NCBI GenBank assembly: GCA_029204225.1 | Contig: CM055095.1 | Coordinates: 56,810,140-56,874,139, forward strand | Direction: 5' to 3' | Length of the DNA stretch: 64,000 nt | Source: Diphasiastrum complanatum | Lineage: Eukaryota > Streptophyta > Lycopodiopsida > Lycopodiales > Lycopodiaceae | Shown: piece after piece, positions 11,160 to 21,878 of the stretch | Layout: each line of letters starts with the position of its first letter | Numbering within the stretch: the stretch's first letter is position 1 | The notes under the pieces: generated by a model | The model's database searches: none | What the model was told of the DNA's origin: nothing | Seen by the model: only the letters and a program-made list of their open reading frames with translations | Translations under genes and position numbers: made by a program

Positions 11160-12240
11160 TTCATATGTAGATGGATGGTATCCAACTTTTTTACTACCAT
11201 AGAAAGCCTAGGGCTTCCAATGTATTGCATATTCACATGGCATATGTGGATTGTAATATTCCACAGTTACGGATTCAAACATATACTGAGACACTAACGA
11301 CAAAGCCTTCAACGTAAACTTCTATGGCAATATCACTAGGAAGTATGCCCCTTCCTATGCTATCGAAGGCTATAATTTCTATGATTGTGGGTCCATAGAC
11401 TCATAATACCAGACAATATTGTTGCAGGCTAACAATGTTGGCCATATTCTCCTTGGTTGCTGATCTTATGAAGGAAAATCTATATGGCCTTCTTTGAGGT
11501 GGTGAGTGTAATATTGCTGCGAACTAACAAGGTTGGCCATATTCTCCTTAATTGCTGATCTCCTATGGTGATGTCCAATAGTGGGATTTGATCTTATGAT
11601 GGAAAATCTATATGGCCTCCTTTGAGGTAGTGAGTGTAATATTGTTCGATCTATTATCTCTAGCTCCCTATAGGACCTAAGGTGTTGTGAGCATTCGAAG
11701 ATCTACTGGTATCATGCTCGCTTATTGAGTCACATCTAATTGTCTCCCACATGTGGACTATCATATGAAGCCTACGGTTGTCAATATATTGCATATTCAC
11801 AGGGCGTAGGTGGACTCTAATATCCAACGGTTGTAGGTTTAGACATATATTTAGATACACTGATGACAAAATTGTCAACATTAATTTCTATGGTAATATC
11901 ACCAAGACGTAGGCTCTTTGTTGTGCTATCCAAAGCTACAAATTCTATGATTGTGGATCCGTAGACTCATAATACTAGACAATATTGCCACGAGCTGACA
12001 AGGTTAGCCATATTCTCCTTGGTTGTTTATCTCCTATGGCGATGTCCATTAGTGGGATCTGATCTTGTGATGGAAAATCTATATGGCATCCTTTCAGGTG
12101 GTGAGTGTAATGTTGTTCGATCTACTGGCTCCCAAGGTGTTGTGAGCATTTGTAGATCTTATGATATCATGTTCGCTTACTGAGTTCACGTTTAACTATC
12201 TCCTAATAATTTGTTGGGGAGACTTGATTGTTAGTTTTCA
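11160..12240. repeat. Diverged tandem duplication, unit about 565 bp
   Basis: Bases from about 11205 (AAGCCTAGGGCTTCCAATGT) match bases from about 11768 (AAGCCTACGGTTGTCAATAT), and the match continues about 560 bp downstream of each point. A shorter internal piece with GTTGGCCATATTCTCCTT occurs three times, near 11437, 11532 and 12002. The copies differ at many positions, so the duplication is old. No coding signal was found; origin unknown, probably non-coding retroelement sequence. Confidence 0.7.
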
Positions 12241-13050
12241 TCCTTGAAAGCTGGAAGCAAAGTCCGACACTATAGAGGAGACCCAGAAAGCCAAACAAAA
12301 AAAGTCAACCAAGTCAAAGAAAGTAGTTAAGGTACTTGCGACAGAATTCAAAAATTTTCTTAATAAGGTTTGACTTTGGTTGCCTCTGCAATTTAATGTT
12401 GACTTGCAATTACATGTGGACTATTTTTTTTTGCCAGGCACAATGGGTTATTCTTTTGCCGATTAGGATACCCCTTGGAACAAGCACGGTTTTTTAATTA
12501 TTTGGAATAAGATCGACATAGAGCAAAAGAGATGCCTTTATTGAAAAATTCTACAGGGCAAATATTTGGTTATTCCTTTTGGTAGCATAGAATTGTATAT
12601 AGCATGTACATTAATGTATGCCTTACATTATTTAAAACAAAAAGAGATGGACTTTTTTAATTATCACAAAGGACAATTTGATTATTGGCGGTACCATTGC
12701 CAATTCGATCGCTTTAAGCCAAAGGAGTACTCATATTTTGCACTATTCGAAAGAGAGAACCTGTTGCAGGATATTGAAGTTTCCTACCAAGAACTCTAGA
12801 GTCTATACATCGACTGGGAGGATAACTTGTTGGATTTATCTCCTCTACTCTCCTACATCCTATTTTAATATGCCTCCATTCATGCTGCATTTTGACTTAT
12901 GTTGTCGCACAATCTGCATATTTACATGTAAAATAAGACAAGCGAAAAACTCAACTGTCTGCATAAATACAAATAATTTTTCACATGAAAAAAAGACGAC
13001 ACTGTGTTTTTACACGTGTTTTGTGACAGGCGAAAAAGACGACACTGCCT
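12241..13050. other. No recognised gene; one unassigned open frame
   Basis: A 77-codon plus-strand frame at 12566-12799 is rich in Tyr, Phe and Lys; I recognise no family in it. Near 12988 and 13034 the string AAAAAGACGACACTG occurs twice about 46 bp apart. Nothing else stands out. Confidence 0.4.
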
Positions 13051-13059
13051 TACAAAATG

Positions 13060-13713
13060 CCAAAGGTGCCCTAGCTTTGATTGCTTTGGACCTTTCTTCT
13101 TCTTCTGCTTAGTCATGCTCTTGTTGGTGTATAAAGCGTGAGAATCAACTGAGGAACTTGAGGCTTCGTTCTTCCGTGTGTCTTTCTGCAACAACATAGT
13201 AGTGACTCTTGAAAGAATTAGTTCTGGATGTGTCGTGATGATCATCACCCAGCTGTCGTATGAGTGTGACAAGCTTGTAAGCAGTTGCATCACTGCGTTT
13301 TAATTGTCTATGACAGTTCCGACATCGACCATTTGCCCTTAGCATGTTCTTGAATTGATTGATGTGAATCTGCAGGAAATCACCATTCGCCATCTTGAGA
13401 GAGTAAAATTTCTTCCTGTGATGTAGCTTGGATGCTATATCTCGCACTTCGTATAGTGTGCTCAAGATGTCCCAAACTTCTTTCGATGTTTGGGCCTTGG
13501 ATACATGGTCGATCTGGGTATCCGTAATGTTTAGCATGATCAGCGCAAAAGCCTTTCCATCCATCTGACGTCTGCTTCAGGTTTCTCTTCTGCACCTATA
13601 ACAATGTCATACAATTCTTTAGCCATTAGTACAATTTTCATCTTAAATTTCCACAGATGGTAATTGGCTCCATCAAGCTTGTCCATTATGGGACTGGCTT
13701 TCTCTAGGGAATC
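13060..13713 (-). pseudogene. Ty1/copia gag (UBN2-type), minus strand
   Basis: The minus-strand frame begins near 13713 with MDSLEKASPIMDKLDGANYH and LWKFKMKIVLMAKELYDIV, the standard start of plant copia gag. It continues, after a frame change near 13560, with SKAQTSKEVWDILSTLYEV and LHHRKKFYSLKMANGDFL. The C-terminal GHLWHFVRQC looks like part of a zinc knuckle. The remaining polyprotein is missing below 13060. It lies directly behind a primer-binding site and LTR (13858-14354), so this is the 5' end of a minus-strand element. Frameshifts make it non-functional. Confidence 0.85.
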
Positions 13714-13857
13714 CATGTGGAAGATTAGTCTAAGTGATAGGAAAAACTATTAGTGACTTAAGTATCAAAATCTGGTACTGAATTAGAGAACAAAAAGACA
13801 ATTACTCTATCGACTAGTAGAGTCTTGTACTATGGAAGCTTATCAGGCTACAAAAGT

Positions 13858-14354
13858 GGCTCTGATACCATGTTGGAGAAAGAGTGTGTGTGAGTGTGAG
13901 GAAATTAAATAGCCTGAAAAAAAAAATCAACATGAAAAGAAGTGAACTCAGAACTTGAATAAGAAACGAACTCGAACAAAAGGTGTTCGTGCGCAGCGGA
14001 ATGAACTATATTACTCTTTCCCTAAGCATGACTATGCCTATCAGAAATGAACAAATTATTAGTGATAGAAATCATAGTCAATCTGATTACGTAAGAGAGA
14101 GTCAGACAGAATGAAGAAAAGCATAGCAATATCAACACAAATTTGAATGCAGAACAACAGAGTTGTTATCAGATTAAGTATAGCAAAATATACATGTCAA
14201 TAATGTTTTGGATAGCAGACAAAACCATGTGCTCTACAAAGCTAATTCAATCTGTAAAAGGGATGAACCTACTGTTGACAATACAAAGAACCAATGCACA
14301 AGGCATGTACTTCGTCTATCTCTTATAAGCTTTTGATGCAATTATTTTTCCACA
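13858..14354 (-). repeat. Copia 5' LTR with adjoining primer-binding site
   Basis: Bases 13858-13870 read GGCTCTGATACCA, the exact complement of a TGGTATCAGAGCC primer-binding site. The sequence then starts TGTTGGAGAAAG (13871), and a matching end TTTTTCCACA falls at 14354, giving a TG...CA LTR of about 484 bp read on the minus strand. A TATA-like TTATAAGAG lies near 14320-14330 in the correct orientation. The outer end is inferred from the TG/CA rule only, as no second copy of this LTR was found. Confidence 0.65.
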
Positions 14355-14642
14355 CTTGTCATCTGAATATTCAAAATTGTATTTGATATATACACAATTT
14401 TCAGGTGTGCAGATGAAGAAAGTACAAAGTGGATGTGCTGTCTATAGGAGATCGTGGGTGGCTGCTGTCGTTGTCAAATCTGTTAGCACAGTTGCATGGG
14501 AGGAGCGTGAGAAGGCCGCAACATCAGCCTTTGCTGAAATAAACATTGGTGAAGATGCAAAAAATGCGACACTCTGACGAAATGCCTTAGGATTTGATTT
14601 ACAAACCAGTACAACACAAAGAACAGTCAAATCCGCAGATGA

Positions 14643-16835
14643 AGAAGAAGCTGTTCTGCAGATACTACAAGCGAAACAACCACGAAATTCAAGACTGCCA
14701 GATACTGCAAGCAAAGAACATCAACAAGGGACAGTCGAATCAAGTGACAAATGTAGCTACAAAAGTTTCATAGCCTATTCAAGAAGTGGATAATGATGTC
14801 TTCATGACCAGCCTTCAAGGAGCATCCGGCGACAACTCTTGGTTCTTGGATTCCGGAGCCACTCAGAACATGACCAGTCTCATTGGCTGTTTTAGCGACA
14901 ATAGCACTTAAGCTATTAAAGGTGAAGGTACTGTAAGATTAAGCTTTGCAAATGATCAGTCTAAGCTACTTTCTAAAGTCCTATATGTACCAAATTTATC
15001 TACGAATCTGCTCTTTATAAGCAGAATCACAAATCTAGGACATGGAGTAGAAATGTGATCAGTGCAAAGTAGTTGATAGGACAAGCAAGATCCTAGCACT
15101 CAAAAATAGGCATGGATACTTGTATAGATTAAGTCATTGCTTTTCTACCTCTAGTCAGACGCTCAATACTTCTATTCATGCAAATAAAAGTTTACTTTGG
15201 CATTATAGACTTGGTCGCTTGAATCATGCTGTTGTACAACAAATGTCTAGACTATCTATTGTTCTTGATCTCGTCTAACCTCATGATAAAGTCGATTTAC
15301 TTGTCTATCAAGACTGTCTAGTTGGTAAACATACTAGGAAACCATTTAAATCAAACCATCAGCATATTGCTAGAGGATTGTTAGACATTGTACATTTAGA
15401 CATTTGTGGCCTGATGAAAATTCCTTTGCTGAAGGATGCAAAGTATTTTATAACTTTTATTGATGAATTTTTCAGAAGGACTATGGTGTACTTTATAAAA
15501 AAGAAATCAGAAACCTTCAACTACTTCATAATCTTCAAGGAGCGTGCAGAGACGATCAAGGCCCTAAGGTCAAACAATGGTGGAGAATACATCTCTATCG
15601 AGTTTAAGGAGTACTGCCAAAGCCAAGACATTGAACAACAATTCATCACTCCTTATAGTCCTCAATCTAATGGCTTACCTAAGAGGAAGAACCGTACCTT
15701 GGTTGAATCAACCAAATGTATGCCAGCGCATGCATCGCTGCCCAAGAGATTCTGGGCCGAAGCTGTCTCCACTGCAACTTATGTCTAGAACAAATGTTCG
15801 ACCAAGGCCCTCTCAGGCAAGACACCCCACGAGATGTGGACAGGCTTTAAGCCTTCTGTGAAGAACCTAAAAGTGTTTGGATGCATTGCCTACGCGCAGA
15901 TCCCAAAAGACACGAGCAAGAAATTGGACTTCCAAGGTCTCAAGACCATCCTGATTGGATATACTTCATCTGATAATACATTCAAGTTGTATGATCTAGA
16001 TATCCAACAAATCTTGTATAGCTAGGAAATAGTCTTTATCGAGGATCAGTTCGTCGACATCAAAGGCAAGGATATTGCTCCAAGAGAACTTTCATCACTT
16101 GCCATTGACACGACTGTCCGAGCTTCTGGCTCAAGCATGTCTATTGTTGACCCACTTTTTGACAACGAATCAGATGAAAACATTGCTGCTACCCAACAAC
16201 AAGTCCCAGGATTGGTTCACCAATTGAATCCTCCCATAAGATCAAGCCGAGTGCGCACACAACCCACAAGGTATACTCATGAGTCTGCATGTCTCTTGAT
16301 ACAGGAATCGTCGATAGTCAAAGAGGTACTCAACCAACTAGACTCTGATCTCTGGAGAGAAGCTATGGACAGAGATTATTTCTCTCTAATCAAGAACCAG
16401 ACGTGGTCACTAGTTGAAGCTCCTATTGGCTGCAATATCATTGATTGCGAATGGATCTTTAAGATCAAATACAATGCCAACAGAGCAATTGATCAAAGGA
16501 AGGCAAGACTGGTAGCACGAGGATTCACTTAGATCCCCAACGTCGACTACAGCGAGACTTTCAGTCTAGTAGTCAAGCATTCGTCAATCTGAGCACTCTT
16601 GTCTTATGCTGCAACTACCGACCTCAAAGTAGATCAACTTGATGTGCAAACAGCCTATCTGAATGGAGTTATACAAGAAGACACGTACATGATCCAGCCG
16701 AAGGATACGTTCTGGAAGGTATGAAGAATCATGCTGTAAACTCCATAAAGCACTTTACGGCTTGAAACAGTCTGCCAGAGCTTGGTTTCAGAGGATCAGC
16801 ACATTCCTCATCGAACAAGAATTCAAAGCTTCTTA
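14643..16835 (+). pseudogene. Ty1/copia pol: knuckle, protease, integrase, partial reverse transcriptase
   Basis: In order: a zinc knuckle with its second Cys changed to Tyr (CRYYKRNNHEIQDC, 14658-14699); protease WFLDSGATQNM (about 14850); GAG-pre-integrase LWHYRLGRLNHAVV (about 15200); integrase HLDICGLMKIP, IKALRSNNGGEY, YSPQSNGL (15385-15680); the integrase C-terminal part VFGCIAYAQIPKD (about 15875); and reverse transcriptase W-F-K-K-ARLVARGFT (about 16450-16530) to [13 protein letters not shown] (about 16750-16790). It stops before YVDD and RNase H. Several stops (15786, 16023, 16530, 16590) and a frameshift near 16700 make it dead. The middle catalytic Asp of integrase is Asn (SNNGGEY instead of SDNGGEY). 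Confidence 0.93.
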
Positions 16836-16980
16836 GGCACTTATGTTATTGCTAGACTAATGTAAACTTTGGCTAGTATTGTGGACTAGTTTGGAATTTG
16901 GCTGAAAAAAACTATTATTATATCTTTAGGTGTGTGAAAAAACGATTATGTTTAGGTTTGTTTAGATTTTGTTAGGTACG

Positions 16981-17060
<80 letters not shown>

Positions 17061-17668
17061 ACTCTTGTGTTGGAAAGGATATACATACTTATTTGCGGAC
17101 GGTAATGCCTTGACAATTTGAAATGATAGTGCAATAAATATTTCTCTAAGTTGTTACTTAGAATAAGGGATGGTGTTCTGATAAGCATTCTGGAAAGTGT
17201 AATCGTAGATAGTTTTTAAGTCTACTTTTAAAACTAGTCTGGATGTAATTGTCTCCTTTAGTCGTACTTATGTAATTGTTGACTTTCAAGCATTGATTAC
17301 ACACTGGTAACCTTATAATTTTGTAACTTTGAGTAGAGTTGAAACAATGTCCGACTTTTTACTCATGATATGGACAAAATTAGAGTCACCTAACTTGGCA
17401 ATGACTACTTGTTGCGACATGGATAACAACTGAGAATATGTGCAGACACCTGTAAATCCCACAATATTGTCCCTATTCTAACACGGTTGTTGTTTTGGAT
17501 GGATGAAGGTGAGCATATTCTCCTCAACTCGAAGCTTTTGCTGGTTGTTAGTTTTCGTCAATATGATATTTTTGACTGTGATGACTCTATACGAATTTGA
17601 TTTACTTTAAGATTCGTATGTTTGGTTTTGTGGTGATAATGTGTAGTTTTGTTTAGATTTGTTAGGTT

Positions 17669-17724
<56 letters not shown>

Positions 17725-17750
17725 GACTACAGGATTGTGTGTTATCAAAT
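16836..17750. repeat. Two related segments, each ending in a CA microsatellite
   Basis: The first holds TTTGTTTAGATTTTGTTAGG then (AC)n at about 16981-17059. The second holds TTTGTTTAGATTTGTTAGGT then (AC)n at about 17671-17720. The shared flank (about 16943-16980 and 17635-17670) shows the microsatellites belong to a duplicated sequence and did not arise independently. No coding signal is present. Confidence 0.75.
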
Positions 17751-20358
17751 CTTATCTCAAATATGACCCATGCAAGCATGCATTCAATTGGTTGGTACTT
17801 CAAGACCCTACTTTTTATTAGCTATGATTCGTTCTCCCTTTTTCAAATAATCATCTTATATGGACCTTTTCTTGAAGTAGATATCCATAACACAAATTTA
17901 AGATGCTTAATCTCATGTTGATCATGTTTTGTCAAGGCAATCATGGAGTTCTAGAAGCATTTGTAAAGACAAAGATATTTTTCTGTGCGTATATTCAAGA
18001 TAGGCCTTCCAATGACTTGTGCTATTGTCAAGATGATTTGGTAATCCTTTATATTTGTACACTTGTACATAATATAATGACATGTAGTATCTTTGAAGCA
18101 TATCTTGGAGCAAACTTGAAAATTTCGTGCCATTAGGTGATTGTAACTAGTGCAACTTACTCACACTAATACAATAAAGTTGATTTACTACAATATATAA
18201 AACTAATTTTCATTATGTTGTCTCAAAGTTATGCTACAAACTTCTCTAAACACTATGATATACAAGGCCTTGGTCCTTTCATTGATGAAATTGACATATT
18301 CAATGTAGAACTTAAAGAGAGAAACCAGAACCTAAGAAATGAGTTATTGAATTGAAAGTATTAGAAGTTTAAAAATTCACAATTATCTTCCACCATAGCC
18401 AATTCAAACAAGTGTCGGGGAAGACCCATGCTAAGTTGAATAAGTGTTCATGTGGCAAGGGAGACCCACATTATAATTCTATTATATGAGCACAGGGGGA
18501 CACCTCAAAGTCTACAAACCATGTATTGTAGTTAAACTAGATATAGATTATAAACATTGTACATAATGATGTTGATGCAATTAAGTTAAATGTTGCAACA
18601 TTGCTAGTTATGTGCATCTATCTTTGGTAGATTTTTTGGTAATTTGAAATCAATTTAGTCCTCAGAATCAAATAGTTGTACATTTCACACAAGTGCCTTC
18701 TATATATGAAATCGACCTCCTCTTGGATGGAACCTTTCACCACCCAACTTGTCACATGATGTTATGTGCCATCACATCATGTATCACATGTGAATTAATC
18801 ACGTCTCTTCAGTCCATGCTAGGTTGCAAAGTTGGAAGGGAGGAGTCACAATCTATAGCATATTCTAGAATGTGGTTTCTCGTATGTAGAGCCTGAGGGA
18901 CAATGAAGTAGATGACTTTAAGTGAATCAATTTTTTGGTCTAAGTATTATTTTTCTCCTGTATGTACTCATTTGCATGGTGAATTAGAATTGAACCCCTA
19001 ACCTCATGGAGAGAAAGGAAGTCCTAAGCAATTTACTACAAATTGGAGGACAAAGTCTAAGTTGATTAAAGTTAGTGCTTGTTTTTGCTTAACTTTCCTT
19101 TGGGAGTAGCGTGACAAAATTGTCTCTTTCAAGAACTAGCAAAGTGCCATGGGGCAACACTTTCCCATCCCTTTGCAAGCTTTCCTAGGCTACAAGGTTT
19201 CCACATCAAGTCCTAAGAATTTGTCTCCACCTCTAGCTTCACCATCACTTTTGCCTCTACCTCTAGTTATGCCTCCAAGATTACCTCTAATGTAGTATTT
19301 CTTAATTTTTCTAATTTGTTCTAATGACTTTCATTTAATAATTTGGGTTCATTGAAAATTTCTCCTTGTTTTCTTGAACCTCCCTTGGCTTCCTTTCAGA
19401 TGTGGAAAAGTTCTTTGTGGAACTTAATTTATTCTTCAAGAGATTTCATAGACTTTAGTTGATCCTTACAATGTTAAACTTGTTATATTTCCTAGTTTGA
19501 TATGAGATGAGCTAAAAAGTAAATGGATATAGAAAGATGTTACAATCACAAAGATGCTGAAACTTGTTCAAAAGTATATGAAAAAAGAATGTTGGGTTTC
19601 CTTGGTGAAAAATGGAAAGCGTACTTATGACCTATATTACATATTGTTACAATATTACATTCTCAAGATAATTAATGCAAAATGGAATACCAGTGATGAT
19701 GTGGCTACAAGCAAACCCAAATTATGTTATCAAATCCTTAAAAAAAGCCCAAAACTTTAAATGGAAATTCATCTAGAAATGCCTCTGTATCATTAAAAAA
19801 ACTAAATTTGATCTTGAACACAAGTGATTCATGTTCTTTACATACAAAAGGCTAGAGGTCTCCACTTCTCTTGTTCACTTATTTTCAAATAGAAACTTTG
19901 AAATATGAATTTCAATACATTCACCTGATTTTTCCATTGTACCAACACCTTAATGTTGTCAAACTTATAGTGGATTCCCACATTTATCATTTAGATTAGC
20001 TATCTACCCATCACATACTTCACAAATGTGAACTTCAAATGAGCTTGGTCATCCATCACATTGCTTAGGTAAGAACTTGGCATAAAGCCTCCGAGCATCC
20101 CACATAAGATAACCAATAACAAGGCAAAGTCCCAAATGTTTTCAACAATGTAGCTTCGGATCCTGAAGGGATCGAATGGTCCTAGGGGCATAGCTCTCCC
20201 CACCTCAAAACCCCTACATGGCTGCACAAGGTTTGGTTCCTTCAACAAGTCTAAGCCTTGGAAACTTAAAACCAAAACGTTAATCAATCCCCTCAATATT
20301 CCAAATTGATTTCATTACTAAATCATGACTCGTGACTTGTCTAACAATTACTAGCGAT
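17751..20358. other. No intact gene; probable old retroelement debris
   Basis: Short open frames at 17903-18136, 18693-18896, 19554-19760 and 20296-20000 (minus) have no recognisable domain. On the minus strand near 20240 a phrase FQGLDLLKEPNL resembles one on the plus strand near 25310-25345, hinting that this flank and the 25.3 kb region belong to one retroelement family in inverted orientation. Confidence 0.4.
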
Positions 20359-21240
20359 TGTTGAAAATTAAGCCCACAATTGCCTCCTTGGAATCATAAC
20401 TTAGACATCCAATTTATTTGAAGGATGTCTACAGCGGACTTCCGACTGATCTCCAGCAAAGGGTAACCAATCCCATCATAATTTCAAGTTTAGATGTTAA
20501 GTTTAATAACTTGAATTCATTGAAGACTTGGCCATCTTCAAGGACTTCTACAAAACTTGCATTTAGAACAAGTCTGCAGACTACATTACTTTTTCAACAA
20601 TCTGCAAAAATACACTAAGTGTCGCACAGTTCGCATTTTTTGCACTTTCCCAAAAACTGCGACACTTGCCTTCGACTTCTTCCGTTCAATTATTTTAAAA
20701 AAGTCAAATTGTTCACAGTTCAAAAGTTTAACTATTTTCAACACCTTCGGCTTTTTTGCATTTTCTCCAAAAGAGAAAAAATGTCGAAGAACTTCTGTTT
20801 TTGAACGAGGAATGTTCCCAGCCACTTCTCAAACTTTGCGAAGTGAGAGAAAACCACTTCACGTAAATGCGAAGTGAGAGATTTTGCGATGTCCTCATCC
20901 ACGTCAACATTCTTGACTTGTTGACCCGTATACACTATGTAGTTGTCACAAAACCCATATACTTCCAAGTACAATGGCTTGCCTAATTAGGTGACAAACA
21001 TTTAATGTAGTTAATACATGGATGCAATCTATAAATAGATCATCCCAACACAAATTACAAGGGTTGCTCCATCCATGAGATGTATTATTTGAGCCTCCCA
21101 GTTATGCCGTCAATCTTTGATTGTAATTGCTATTTGTGCTTCAGTGTAATATAACAGTTGCTTGCTTTCTATTTGTGTATAATGTAGAATGAATGTCTGT
21201 TGTAATTGAATGCACTTTGTCACTATTTGCTCACTCTAAT
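20359..21240 (+). repeat. Copia-family LTR, plus orientation
   Basis: It starts TGTTGAAAATTAAGCCCACA at 20359. About 690 bp of it (to 21043) is repeated in inverse orientation at 25612-26292, where the LTR nature is shown by an adjoining polypurine tract and RNase H gene. A TATA-like TATAAATAG lies at about 21032-21040. The right end is uncertain and placed only by analogy. No PPT precedes it, so this copy would be a 5' LTR; no tRNA-Met primer-binding site was found after it. Confidence 0.7.
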
Positions 21241-21878
21241 CAAAACATAGATGTCTACGACTCCTCAGTTTCTGATCAGATGATGGTTGTCTTTGCACCT
21301 GAGGGACTCGCGATATCATACTGCTCTTCCATTGAATACTTCAGAATACTTCACATTGAATATGATTCTTAGTAATATCACAAACAAACCATTTCTAATC
21401 TTTTCGATGGACTGTACTCTTGGTTTTTGAGAGTATGAATTGATTTTTAAGATCATGTTGGGCAAATAGAACACTTTAAGCTGTGATTATACTTAGCATA
21501 AGCTCTCTATCAGATTGTTTTTGCATCTAGCAGCTGATTGTAATGGGAGAGCTGTTCCGCATGTCAGAAATGGTGAACTCCTGCAGCTTTGCCGCAACAC
21601 GAACACGAAACGAAGGTCAAACGAAAACAATTCGCAAAAGTCAACATGCCTTGACTTGAAGGATGAACGATTTGCGAATCATTCGTGAATCGTAAACATA
21701 CCTCCAAGATCGCAAACCGCAAAGGGATGCAAAATGAAAAGTTACGAAAGAAACAAAAAGAATGAAAGCAAACGAAGGAAACGAAACAAACAAAAGAGAA
21801 CCTTTCGCACTGCCAGTTGGCAGCTCAACGGGTTTTCAATATTGATATCCCAGCAGTGATTCTTCCAGACAACATAAT

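Noticed and set aside
11516-12230. CRISPR-like repetition
   Set aside because: Units are long and diverged with no regular spacers, and the genome is that of a plant.
12566-12799. Possible plastid-derived coding piece
   Set aside because: The compact Tyr/Phe-rich frame suggested organelle origin, but I could not match it to any plastid or mitochondrial protein.
20619-20825. Open frames in both strands over 20586-20910
   Set aside because: They lie inside an LTR copy that is repeated inverted at 25.6-26.3 kb without the frames being conserved.
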